From positions 1 to 64,000 of the forward strand of contig JABJAB010000105.1 in the NCBI GenBank assembly GCA_018666235.1: a stretch of 64,000 nt of DNA, read 5' to 3'. A program made the position numbers and the translations under genes. Source of the stretch: Ilumatobacter sp. (GTDB lineage: Bacteria > Actinomycetota > Acidimicrobiia > Acidimicrobiales > Ilumatobacteraceae). Of the stretch, positions 1 to 7,855 are shown one piece after another; position 1 is the first letter of the stretch; each line of letters begins with the position of its first letter. Below the pieces are notes generated by a model. The model was not told where the DNA came from and searched no databases. It saw only the letters and a program-made list of their open reading frames with translations.

Positions 1-99
1 GGCTGTGACCGGCTACAGAAATGGGAGAATCCGCGGTTGAACAAGTCATTAAAAGCTCCAACTCAGGAAAAACTTCACCACGGGCACCCTAATTGGTCC

Positions 100-348
100 C
101 TAAGTGGGCTCCGGGAATCGCCAGGCTGACCTGTTTATTTGATTGTTTGTTGGTGTTGAGCGGGGCAAGCGGAAACTGAGTGAGTTGTGGAGGATGGCGA
201 AGCCGACGGTGTCGTAGAGCTGGCGTTTCCAGCCGATGCTGGGGGCGCGGTCGGTGGGGAGTGTGGCTTTGAACGTGGCGTTGAGCGATTCGGCGTCTGG
301 TCGTAGGCCGTAGAGGTGGTCGAAGTCTGGGTCCTCTGGTGGGACTGC
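100..348 (-). pseudogene. C-terminal fragment of a transposase-like protein
   Basis: Reading the minus strand from 348 gives 82 codons to a TAG at 102-100, with no start of its own. The reading contains 'DFDHLYGLRPDAESLNATF' and 'GWKRQLYDTVGFAILHN'. This resembles the tail of DDE-type transposase or integrase-like proteins common on actinobacterial mobile elements, which have an R-(P/N)-DAES motif followed by a conserved aromatic helix. The family assignment is from memory of such tails and is moderate. The fragment abuts an hsdM 5' fragment in a different frame at about 345, so the pair looks like a deletion junction. Bases 1-99 hold no gene that I can support. Confidence 0.5.
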
Positions 349-428
349 TTGTAATCGCCCCGCAGCAGATCAGCGACCGACCAGATGAATGACGCATGGT
401 TGTTGATCGTCTCGCTACCCGAAGCCAT
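345..428 (-). pseudogene. hsdM: Truncated 5' end of a type I methyltransferase subunit gene (hsdM)
   Basis: An ATG at 428 opens 28 codons that include 'HASFIWSVADLLRGDYKQ'. This is the characteristic N-terminus of type I restriction-modification HsdM (N6-adenine methyltransferase subunit, normally about 500 residues or more). Similarity stops abruptly after the Gln codon at 347-345. The next bases belong to an unrelated transposase-like tail in another frame. Nothing of the methyltransferase domain (NPPF/Y motif) remains, so this is a remnant and cannot function. Bases 429-608 between it and tRNA-Lys hold no gene that I can see. Confidence 0.65.
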
Positions 429-608
429 CAGACAAACCGTACAACCGTCAGGGGTGCGCCACATCCGGCGCCGGCAAACGGCCCGCTAAAAGGGTCCGAT
501 TGACACACAAAAGTCAACGGTGACAATGAACAGTCCCGACTGGACACCGGGAACGGGCCAGACGGCCCTATCCTTGCGCGAAAGCGTGCGAGTTTCCTCG
601 TGCGCCCT

Positions 609-680
609 GCCTCTCTAGCTCAATGGTAGAGCAGTGGACTTTTAATCCATTGGTTCTGGGTTCGAGCCCCAGGGGAGGCA
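609..680 (+). tRNA. tRNA-Lys (anticodon UUU)
   Basis: The 72-nt sequence folds as a full cloverleaf. The acceptor stem is GCCTCTC paired with GGGAGGC (one G-U), the D-arm is GCTC/GAGC, and the anticodon loop is CTTTTAA with anticodon TTT at 641-643. The T-arm has the invariant TTCGAGC loop, and the discriminator is A. CCA is not encoded. The gene lies directly downstream of decayed mobile-element fragments, which fits the common use of tRNA genes as integration sites. No matching att repeat was identified by eye. Confidence 0.95.
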
Positions 681-681
681 C

Positions 682-981
682 TCACGCCGCAAGAGCATCA
701 CGGACATGCTCGATGGCCCGCGTTAGGTGGTTCCTGATCGTGCGTGGGGTCACCTGGCGCTCTTGTGCGACGCGTTGCGGTGATTCCCCCTGCACGAGGT
801 AGCGGAGGAGATCGAGATCATGGGTCGGGACCCCGCTGAGTCGAGCATCGCGGACGACGGCGGCGAACTCGACGAATGGACAGCGCGCCGTTGTGTGGGC
901 GTATTCGTCGAAGACGTTTGGCTCGGTCGGTTGCTCGTCGGCGGACTTGAGACGAAGACGGTGACGAAACGCTGCGAACAT
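682..981 (-). CDS. Small helix-turn-helix protein (LuxR/sigma region 4-like C-terminus)
   Basis: This encodes 99 residues. The last 45 or so contain 'LVQGESPQRVAQERQVTPRT' followed by an amphipathic helix ('IRNHLTRAIEHVRDALAA'). That is the pattern of a LuxR or sigma-70 region 4 DNA-binding helix-turn-helix. The first half has no recognisable domain. The stop lies one base from the end of tRNA-Lys, and the frame stays open upstream of the ATG to about 1047, so this could be the surviving tail of a larger regulator. It sits in a decayed patch and may not be functional. No target can be inferred. Confidence 0.4.
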   Translation of the reverse strand: MFAAFRHRLRLKSADEQPTEPNVFDEYAHTTARCPFVEFAAVVRDARLSGVPTHDLDLLRYLVQGESPQRVAQERQVTPRTIRNHLTRAIEHVRDALAA

Positions 982-1007
982 CGTGTCGGAGATGATTGAT
1001 GCGACTT

Positions 1008-1070
1008 CAGGGCAATGAGCATCCCGTTGCGGTTGGTGCTGACGAAGTCAAGGGCATCGGAAAGCTGCAT
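1008..1070 (-). pseudogene. Possible N-terminal remnant of a PNPOx/F420-dependent oxidoreductase
   Basis: From an ATG at 1070 the reading 'MQLSDALDFVSTNRNGMLI' resembles the first helix and strand of PPOX-class F420-dependent oxidoreductases ('..DALAFVR.N..GVLAT..'). Similarity ends after about 21 residues. The sequence then runs, in another frame, into the HTH gene at 682-981. This is a short match judged by eye and could be chance. Confidence 0.22.
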
Positions 1071-1109
1071 ACTCGACCCAACCGGCCTTCAGCTGGTTCT
1101 GTTCCGGGT

Positions 1110-1874
1110 TCAGTCGATATCTTGACGGGCGAGTCGCCAACTCGCCAGGGCCAATGCGACCACCCCGGCCAGCAGCGGAACGATGATGCCCGTCATCTGG
1201 GAGAAGTCGGCGAGGTCCAAGTCGACCCCCGTCCGGTCGACGATGATTGAGCGGGTGTACTTGCGGATCGCGAAGCGCGCCACACCGGCGCCGCCGAGAG
1301 CAATGAATCCCTCCCAGATCAGCACATACGCCAGGCCCCACACAATGAACCGGCGCAGCGCGACCCCCAGCAGTGTGAACACGGCGCAGTAGGCGATGAC
1401 CGCGACCAGTCCGGCGATCACCGTGGCGGCAACCAGGCCGCCACCTGATCCGGCCAGCACGGCGGCAGCGACAACGGGGATCAGCGTGATCGGTGTGGTG
1501 AGTGTGAGTGCGGCGAGAAACGCTCCGACGACAAGCGGCCAGCGGTCCATCGGGCGGAGCCAGAGGTACACCAGGGTCTTGTCCTCGCGAAGGTCCCCGA
1601 TCGCCGCACCGCCGAAGACGAGCGAGACAACGGGGATGATCACGGCGAAGCCGAGTCCCGAGACCAGTCGGACGCCGGCCTCGAGGTCTGCGTCGGTTTG
1701 GCCCAGCGCGAAACCGGCCACCGTTGAGACCAGCGCTAGCGCAGTGAGCGCGATGATCCGGCCGCGGCTTGCCAATTGGCGGAGGACGACGCGGTATGTG
1801 AGGGCCAGCGCCCTCGTCGGGGGCACCGAGCGGCCCGCAGTCCGACGTTGCTCGACGTTCGCGGTGTCGCTCAT
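1110..1874 (-). CDS. ABC exporter permease (second pair)
   Basis: This is a 254-residue integral membrane protein with about six hydrophobic segments (roughly residues 36-55, 70-95, 115-140, 145-170, 180-200 and 230-248) and a cytosolic N-terminus. It is most likely the ABC-2 type transmembrane subunit for the ATPase encoded immediately upstream. Its ATG overlaps the ATPase stop (1871-1874), which implies translational coupling. It is the last gene of a four-gene operon with two ATPase/permease pairs. The substrate is unknown. Motifs such as 'LREDKTLVYLWLRPMDRW' are typical of uncharacterised ABC-2 permeases that export ions, lipids or drugs. Confidence 0.8.
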   Translation of the reverse strand: MSDTANVEQRRTAGRSVPPTRALALTYRVVLRQLASRGRIIALTALALVSTVAGFALGQTDADLEAGVRLVSGLGFAVIIPVVSLVFGGAAIGDLREDKTLVYLWLRPMDRWPLVVGAFLAALTLTTPITLIPVVAAAVLAGSGGGLVAATVIAGLVAVIAYCAVFTLLGVALRRFIVWGLAYVLIWEGFIALGGAGVARFAIRKYTRSIIVDRTGVDLDLADFSQMTGIIVPLLAGVVALALASWRLARQDID

Positions 1875-2848
1875 CGGCCCTCGACCAGGTAGCGGAAAAC
1901 GGACTCGAGGTCATCGTCGAGCGGATGAACCTCCGTCAGGCGAATGTTCAGGTCGCGAGCGAGTGGCGCCAGTCGCCGACCGATTGCATCGGCATCGTTG
2001 GTGTCGACCACGACATGGGTTGCGTCCAGCGACAGTGCAGTGATGAGGTCCTGGTCGACGAGCGCCGATGCCAAGCGACGTGGGTCGGATGTGCCGATTC
2101 TGATGCGCAGCGGGCGATCGTCCATCAGCCCGCGCAGGTCGTGATAGTCGCCGCTTGCAATCAATCGACCCTGTGCGATGACCAGCAATCGCGAACCCAA
2201 TCGGGCGACCTCATCGAGGACGTGGCTCGACACGAGCACGCATCGACCTTCGTCACCGAGGCGGTGGAACAACGCAATCATGTTGCGCCGCTGCACTGGA
2301 TCGAGGCCGGTGAGGGGCTCATCGAGGATCAACACCTCAGGGTCATTGACCAGTGCGCAGGCGACTTTCACCCGCTGGCGCATGCCTTTGGAGAACTGAC
2401 CAACGGGCTTGGATCCGACATCGCCGAGTTCGACGTGCGCCAACGCCGTGACGGCGGCGGCGGTTGGGTCGTTGACTCCATGGCCCCGGGCCGACACGGT
2501 CACCATTTGCAGCGCGTCGAGATGATCAAACAGTGCGTCTTGCTGTGGGACCAAGGAGAGCCGACCGCGCACGGCGCGGTCGGTGCGCGGGTCAGCACCG
2601 AGGACCTGCACCGCACCGCGTGACGGTGGCGTGAGGCCACACATCATCCGAAAGAGCGTCGACTTGCCCGCCCCGTTTGGCCCGAGCAGCGCGGTGACGC
2701 CCGCCGTGATCGCAAAGCTGACATCGCTGACAGCAACGACCGAGCCGAAGAACTTGGACACCTCGTTGACCGAAATCATGCCCCTGGGTTCCGGCCCGGG
2801 AGCGGGCGCAGGGAGGGTGGCGATCTCCGGTGGAGGCAAGCCGGTCAT
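1871..2848 (-). CDS. ABC transporter ATP-binding protein (second pair)
   Basis: This is a 325-residue nucleotide-binding subunit. It shows Walker A 'LGPNGAGKST', signature 'FSKGMRQRV', Walker B plus D-loop 'LILDEPLTGLDP' and H-loop 'SSH', followed by a C-terminal extension of about 100 residues as in the CcmA/NatA exporter family. I chose the ATG at 2848, giving 'MTGLPPPEIATL'. It forms an ATGA overlap with the stop of the upstream permease; a more upstream in-frame start would run deep into that gene. The protein should energise the permease at 1110-1874. The substrate is unknown. Confidence 0.88.
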   Translation of the reverse strand: MTGLPPPEIATLPAPAPGPEPRGMISVNEVSKFFGSVVAVSDVSFAITAGVTALLGPNGAGKSTLFRMMCGLTPPSRGAVQVLGADPRTDRAVRGRLSLVPQQDALFDHLDALQMVTVSARGHGVNDPTAAAVTALAHVELGDVGSKPVGQFSKGMRQRVKVACALVNDPEVLILDEPLTGLDPVQRRNMIALFHRLGDEGRCVLVSSHVLDEVARLGSRLLVIAQGRLIASGDYHDLRGLMDDRPLRIRIGTSDPRRLASALVDQDLITALSLDATHVVVDTNDADAIGRRLAPLARDLNIRLTEVHPLDDDLESVFRYLVEGR

Positions 2849-3723
2849 CGGGCGATCACCAGTCGCGAGTAGCGCCAGGCCACCACGCTGAACCCGCCGA
2901 CAGTCCAAGCAAGGTTGACCCCGATCACGGCCGCGGTCGATACGGCGGGAAAGTTGCCGGGGTCGCCAAAGATCCGGAAGACGAGTTCAAACGGCATGGA
3001 GAACACGTCAATGAGTCGCCAGTTCTCCGAGAGCTCAGCTCCGTCCACCAGTGCGCCCGCGAGAATCGGCGTGGCGAGCACGACCAGCACGACACCAATC
3101 GCGGCAAACGCTCGCCGGTCGGTCAGACACGATGCGGCCATCGAAATCGCGGTGAGCGCGCCTGAGACCGCAACGCCTGAGAGGATGATCCGCATCAGCA
3201 CGATCAACCAGTTGCCCAGGCCGTCTGGGCCAGAGCCGTCAAAGGTGTACCCGAGCAGCACGAGGATGGGCGGCCCGAGGGTGACGAGGCCGAGTGTGAC
3301 CACGACCGCAAGCATCTTGGCCACGAGGTACGTGCCGCGGTGTAGCGGCGTCGAGAGATACATCGCCAACATCCCGTTGCGACGGTCGGGGACGAGGACC
3401 TCCGGAGCGACAAGCGCGGCGAACAACACGATGGCCGAGGTGACGAAGCCGTAGTACTCGGGGTAGGTGGGACCGTCAACGATGCCGGAGGGGATCAGTA
3501 CGGCGAGGCCGATGAACACGATTGCTGGCACGTAGGCAATCGCCACCGAGATGACCGGAAAAATTTTGTTCTTCGCTGGCCGACCGAGCCCGAGAGTGGA
3601 GCGCATTGCCTGCCAGGTGACGCTGCGAATCGCCCCCGGCACGCCGGACCGTTCGCCGACGTACGGCTGGAAACCGCGTGCCGCGATCTGGGCCGTGTTG
3701 TCGGGTGAGTCGAACGAGCTCAC
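2845..3723 (-). CDS. ABC exporter permease (first pair)
   Basis: This is a 292-residue membrane protein. A cytosolic N-terminus of about 55 residues precedes six hydrophobic segments between residues 60 and 285. It contains 'VLVPDRRNGMLAMYLSTPL', the conserved cytoplasmic loop of ABC-2 type permeases ('DRRxGTLxLLLSTPL'). It overlaps the upstream ATPase stop by ATGA (3720-3723) and the downstream ATPase start (2845-2848). It is the transmembrane partner of the ATPase at 3720-4679. The cargo is unknown. Confidence 0.82.
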   Translation of the reverse strand: MSSFDSPDNTAQIAARGFQPYVGERSGVPGAIRSVTWQAMRSTLGLGRPAKNKIFPVISVAIAYVPAIVFIGLAVLIPSGIVDGPTYPEYYGFVTSAIVLFAALVAPEVLVPDRRNGMLAMYLSTPLHRGTYLVAKMLAVVVTLGLVTLGPPILVLLGYTFDGSGPDGLGNWLIVLMRIILSGVAVSGALTAISMAASCLTDRRAFAAIGVVLVVLATPILAGALVDGAELSENWRLIDVFSMPFELVFRIFGDPGNFPAVSTAAVIGVNLAWTVGGFSVVAWRYSRLVIAR

Positions 3724-4679
3724 CTGGTGGCACCGGCCTCGGCAGCGCTGACATTGTCAGCATTTGCGGTGAAGATGTCATCGAGCGATCGTCGACGTGG
3801 GGCAAGGCGCCGGAGTCGAGCCTCGGCTGATGCGACCGCATCGCCGACGAGGTCGAACAGGTCGTCGTCGGGCAACCCCGTCGCAATGATCACCGACCCG
3901 GCGCGATCGACGGTTGCACCGGCAGTTTCGAGTTGGGTCACCACGTTGCCGATCGCCGCTGGTCGATCGGAGATCTCGACGAGCTCGATTTCGACCCCGC
4001 CCGATGCGCCCGCCAATTCGTGCATCGGGCCTTGCGCCACCAGCCGGCCCTGGTCGAGTGCGACGACGTGGTCGCAAACTCGCTCGACTTCTTCGAGGAC
4101 GTGCGACGACAGCATCACGTCGATTCCGAAGTCGCGGTTCACCTGAACGATGATGTTCAGCATCTCATCGCGCTGCACCGGATCGAGTCCATCGGTCGGC
4201 TCGTCGAGCACGATGAACCGCGGAGCTGCGGCGATGGCCTGTGCGAGCTTCACCCGCTGGCGCTGCCCGGTCGACATCGTGCCGAGCGCCCGGAAGCGTT
4301 CTTCGCCCAGGCCGACCAGGTACAGGGAGTCGCTGGCCCGAGTGCGGGCTTCATCGCGCGGCAGCCCCTTCACTTCGGCGAGGTGACGAACGAAGTCGTA
4401 GGCGCGAAGGTCGTCGGGGAGGACATTGCGTTCTGGTCCGTACCCGATCTGGGCGCGTAGCTCGGGTCCGTGCACAGCTGGGTCAAGTCCGAGGACCTTG
4501 ATTGTGCCCGACGATGGTGCGAGGAGACCGAGCGTGAGCGAGACCAGCGTCGTCTTGCCAGCGCCATTGGCACCGACGAGCCCGGTCACGCCTGGCGGGA
4601 TGTGCAGGTCGAGTCGATCGAGTGCGAGCGTCGACGGGAACTGCATCACCAGTCCCTCGGTCTCGATGATCGCAGCCAT
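3720..4679 (-). CDS. ABC transporter ATP-binding protein (first pair)
   Basis: This is a 319-residue ABC ATPase. It has Walker A 'GANGAGKTT', signature 'MSTGQRQRV', Walker B 'FIVLDEPTDGLDP' and switch His 'SSH', with a C-terminal domain of about 100 residues after residue 215. The start is set at the ATG at 4679 ('MAAIIETEGLV'), where homology to the family begins. A more upstream ATG would add 13 unrelated residues. It is the first gene of the four-gene exporter operon running to 1110. Confidence 0.88.
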   Translation of the reverse strand: MAAIIETEGLVMQFPSTLALDRLDLHIPPGVTGLVGANGAGKTTLVSLTLGLLAPSSGTIKVLGLDPAVHGPELRAQIGYGPERNVLPDDLRAYDFVRHLAEVKGLPRDEARTRASDSLYLVGLGEERFRALGTMSTGQRQRVKLAQAIAAAPRFIVLDEPTDGLDPVQRDEMLNIIVQVNRDFGIDVMLSSHVLEEVERVCDHVVALDQGRLVAQGPMHELAGASGGVEIELVEISDRPAAIGNVVTQLETAGATVDRAGSVIIATGLPDDDLFDLVGDAVASAEARLRRLAPRRRSLDDIFTANADNVSAAEAGATR

Positions 4680-4751
4680 GGGATGCAGTCTTCCTGGACA
4701 GTGCGCTGAGAGCATCACCCCGCAGGATGATCGCCCCTCATCCGATCGGCG

Positions 4752-6392
4752 TTACCTGCTGGAAACGGCGGAGCCGCCAATGTCGAGCGCCGCGATGGCG
4801 TCTTCGCGCATCTCGACCTTGCGGATCTTGCCGGTCACGGTCATGGGGAAGTCGTCGACAATGCGGATGTGGGCCGGAACTTTAAAGTGCGCGATCTTTC
4901 CCGCGCAGAACCTCTTGACGTCATCGAGCGTCGGGGTCGAACCCGCGACAGGAATGATGCACGCCATCACTGCTTCGCCGTACCGCTCATCAGGAACACC
5001 GATGACCTGAATATCCGCGATGTCGGGATGACCGGACAGGAACTCTTCAACTTCGCGCGGGTAGACGTTCTCGCCGCCGCGAATGATCATGTCCTTGATC
5101 CGGCCGACGATGTTGACGTAGCCGTCGTCGAACATGATTGCGATGTCGCCCGTGTGCATCCATCCATCCGCATCAATCGAGTCAGCGGTCTTTTCTGGTT
5201 CGTTCCAATACCCCTGCATCACCGAGTAGCCACGTGTGCAGAACTCGCCGCGCTCGCCCCGTGGCAACGTCTCGCCGGTTGCGGGGTCGGCGATGCGCAC
5301 TTCAACGTGAGGGTGGGCGATGCCGACGGTTTGCGTCTGATGAGCGAGCGTGTCGCCAATGAGGGTCTGACATGAGACAGGCGACGTCTCGGTCATGCCG
5401 TAACAGTTGGTGACGTCGACCATGTGCATCTTCTCGACACAGGCCACCATTGCGTCTTCGGGACACAACGATCCGGCCATCACGCCAGTCCGCAGCGAAC
5501 TGAGATCAAAATCGGCGAAATTTGGGAGTGCGAGTTCAGCGATGAACATCGTCGGTACGCCGTACAGCGCCGTGCACCGCTCCTGCTCGACGGCGGTGAG
5601 CACGGCAGCGGGATCGAACGCATCTCCGGGAATCACCATGCACGCGCCCGTCGACGTGCAGCCGAGGTTGCCCATCACCATGCCGAAGCAGTGATAGAAG
5701 GGTACGGGGATGCAGAGTCGATCCTCGTGCGTAATGTTCTGTCCGCGAGTCACATTGTGACCGTTGTTCAAGATGTTGTGGTGGGTGAGCGTGGCGCCCT
5801 TCGGGAACCCGGTGGTGCCCGACGTGTACTGAATGTTGATCGGGTCATCCGGTCTGAGGGATGCGCTGACATCGGCGAGTTGCTGATCGCTGATCTCATC
5901 TGATCCTGCGCACAGCGCTTCCCAGTCGTCGTCCCAGAAGAAGACGGCGCGCTCAAGCGTCGGACACTCAACGCGTACCTCGTCGACCATCGTCCGATAA
6001 TCGGACGTCTTGAACGTGGGCGAGGCAACGACCCACCGGCAGCCGGACTGATTGACGGCGTACGCCAACTCATGTGTGCGATACGACGGGTTGATGTTGA
6101 CGAGTACAACGCCGATCTCTGCGGTGGCGAACTGGAGGAGCGTCCACTCGGCATAGTTCGGACTCCACAGGCCAACGCGGTCGCCCTTGGCCAAACCGGC
6201 ACCGAGCATGCCTTTGGCCAGCACGGACACGCGGGCTGCGAACTCGTCGTAGGTCCACCGAATGTCCTGGTGAACTGAGACGAGTGCGTCACGTCCGCCG
6301 TGCGTGGCCACGGTGCGAGCAAGGTTCTGCCCGATTGTCTCGTCGAGCAGTGGTGTGTCCGCTGGCCCAGCGGCGTACGACAATTCGGTCAT
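4752..6392 (-). CDS. Acyl-CoA synthetase (AMP-dependent, FadD-like)
   Basis: This is a 546-residue adenylate-forming enzyme that activates a carboxylic acid to its CoA thioester using ATP. Diagnostic motifs are all present: P-loop 'YTSGTTGFPKG', 'NCYGMTETSP', 'GWMHTGDI', the hinge 'RGGENVYPREVEEF', and the C-terminal catalytic lysine in 'TVTGKIRK'. The closest relatives by feel are medium/long-chain FadD enzymes (FadD12/FadD35-like); substrate length cannot be read. The ATG at 6392 ('MTELSYAAG') was chosen over one 60 bases upstream because homology starts there. A strong hairpin terminator (6503-6560) separates it from the genes upstream, so it has its own promoter. Confidence 0.88.
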   Translation of the reverse strand: MTELSYAAGPADTPLLDETIGQNLARTVATHGGRDALVSVHQDIRWTYDEFAARVSVLAKGMLGAGLAKGDRVGLWSPNYAEWTLLQFATAEIGVVLVNINPSYRTHELAYAVNQSGCRWVVASPTFKTSDYRTMVDEVRVECPTLERAVFFWDDDWEALCAGSDEISDQQLADVSASLRPDDPINIQYTSGTTGFPKGATLTHHNILNNGHNVTRGQNITHEDRLCIPVPFYHCFGMVMGNLGCTSTGACMVIPGDAFDPAAVLTAVEQERCTALYGVPTMFIAELALPNFADFDLSSLRTGVMAGSLCPEDAMVACVEKMHMVDVTNCYGMTETSPVSCQTLIGDTLAHQTQTVGIAHPHVEVRIADPATGETLPRGERGEFCTRGYSVMQGYWNEPEKTADSIDADGWMHTGDIAIMFDDGYVNIVGRIKDMIIRGGENVYPREVEEFLSGHPDIADIQVIGVPDERYGEAVMACIIPVAGSTPTLDDVKRFCAGKIAHFKVPAHIRIVDDFPMTVTGKIRKVEMREDAIAALDIGGSAVSSR

Positions 6393-6502
6393 GGCTGACA
6401 ACCCCCAAGGTGTGTGTGCAATCAGTCGCCAGTCTCGCGCGTCGGTACCCACTCCGTCTTAACGGTCGAATGAGTTCACTTCGGGAGTACCAGGCGCGTC
6501 CG

Positions 6503-6560
6503 AAAACCTGCGACGCCCAACCGCCTGGGGGGAGGGTGCGGTTGGGCGTCGGCTGGTTTT
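6503..6560 (-). terminator. Intrinsic terminator hairpin with A/T flanks
   Basis: A perfect 14-bp stem pairs 6511-6524 (CGACGCCCAACCGC) with 6538-6551 around a 13-nt loop. The base of the stem is extended by AAAACC (6503-6508) against GGTTTT (6555-6560). Read on either strand, the GC-rich hairpin ends in a T tract. It lies between the Hsp20 remnant, whose minus-strand stop is at 6625, and the acyl-CoA synthetase start, so it most likely ends transcription from the 10.2-6.6 kb cluster. Confidence 0.8.
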
Positions 6561-6624
6561 AGTGAACACCTCTTGTTCGGTGCCCCGGTGATCTTGGATC
6601 AGAGATTTCCGAAGTTGTCGAGCA

Positions 6625-6880
6625 TTAATCGGTTGCGGAGGTCTCGAGGGCCGGATCAACGTCAAGGCCGGCGTTGCGGATCTCGATCTTGCGTGGCTTG
6701 GCCTGTTGCGCGACCGGAACCCGAAGCGTCAGGACACCGTCGTGATAGTCCGCTTCGATGCCGTCGGCATCGAGCCCTTCTCCCAGGTTGACCTGGCGTC
6801 GGAAGGTGCCGGGATGGCGCTCAGCGAGAGAAAAGCGGTCGCCCTCTTCGCGAGCGGTCGATGAGCGTGGGATAGAGCGA
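6625..6880 (-). pseudogene. C-terminal half of an Hsp20/alpha-crystallin small heat-shock protein
   Basis: The frame ending at TAA 6625 contains 'EEGDRFSLAERHPGTFRRQV', 'GIEADYHDGVLTLRVPVA' and 'AKPRKIEI'. These are the second half of the alpha-crystallin domain and the C-terminal motif of bacterial Hsp20. The N-terminal arm and first strands are absent. Upstream the sequence switches, at about 6860-6885, into the middle of an MFS transporter in another frame. No start codon or RBS suits the fragment. It is a deletion remnant. Confidence 0.75.
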
Positions 6881-7855
6881 CGGGCCGGAGCCGATTCGCT
6901 GCGCGATCTGCGAGGCAGTCCATCCGCCCACGGCGCCGCCGACTGCGCCACCCGTGGAAAGCAGAGCGAACTCGGTTGGCGAGGTTTCCAGAACTTCTTG
7001 GGCGAACAGGACCATGGTTGCTGTCGACATCGTGCCGAGCATGTTGAGGAGTCCGAGGATGGTGGCCATCGGTCGGAGCAGTTCGTGGTTCCACAGCCAG
7101 CGAAAACCGATGCGCAGCTCTGTGGTCCACGATGGTGGAGCGGCACCTGCCGAGGCAGGCTTCGGAACTCGCTTCGTTGCGGGAATGAGCGCAATCAGAA
7201 CGGCCGATACGAAGAACGTTCCGGCGTCGACGAAGAACGGCACGGAGAACGCGGCAACGAGGAGCAGTGCTCCAAGTGGCGGGCCAGCGACTATGTTGCT
7301 CACGAGGTCAGCGCTCCACAGTCGACCGTTCGGCTTCTCGAGTCGGTCGGCGTGCACGATGGCCGGCATGAAGGTCTGCGCCGAGTTGTCGTAGAGCACC
7401 TCGGCAAACCCGAGCAGCAGCGTGGCGAAGAGGACCATCGAGTAGAGAAGCGCATCGGTGCCCAGGACGGCGCCTGCGTCGACAGCGTCCGGGTCAGGAA
7501 GTATTCCTTGCTGGCTCAAGACGACGAACGCGACGCCCAGCGTCAGGACGGACCGAATCAGGTTGGCCGCGATAATCAGAGTCCGTCGGTCATGTCGGTC
7601 GGTGATCACGCCGGCCGGAAGACTGAACAGCAGCCACGGCAGCCGCTAGACGACACCGACGAGCGCGATCAGGAGCGGATGACGGGTGACTGCTGACGCG
7701 AGCCACGGGTAGGCGATGATGCCGATGCCGTCGCCGAGATTCGAGATCGTGCTGGCGCCGAACAACTTGAAATAGTTGCGTCCGACGCGATCCGTGGGCA
7801 GTGCGGCGCGGCAGCGCGCCTCGTCGCTGACCTCAAGCGTGGTGTCAGTGCTCAC
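6861..7855 (-). pseudogene. Major facilitator superfamily transporter, disrupted by a nonsense codon and 3' truncation
   Basis: A GTG at 7855 opens an MFS exporter ('NYFKLFGASTISNLGDGIG'). After 69 codons an in-frame TAG (7648-7646) interrupts 'LIALVGVV[stop]RLPWLLFSLPAGVITDRHDR'. The reading continues in the same frame without any indel, so the TAG probably replaced CAG (Gln) in the conserved loop between helices 2 and 3. The rest reads through helices 3 to about 8 and then stops matching at about 6865, where an Hsp20 tail begins. Roughly the last 130-150 residues of a normal protein of about 420 residues are gone. GTGA overlap with the upstream regulator shows that the two once formed an operon. 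Confidence 0.8.

Noticed and set aside
500..527. Possible promoter (TTGACA and GACAAT) upstream of tRNA-Lys
   Set aside because: The -10 is a weak match and lies about 80 bp from the tRNA. A second candidate nearer the gene has poor spacing, so neither is claimed.
1048..1914. Alternative minus-strand frame of 288 codons over the permease at 1110-1874
   Set aside because: It encodes an Arg/Pro-rich product without membrane segments. The chosen frame has helices and an ATGA link to its ATPase.
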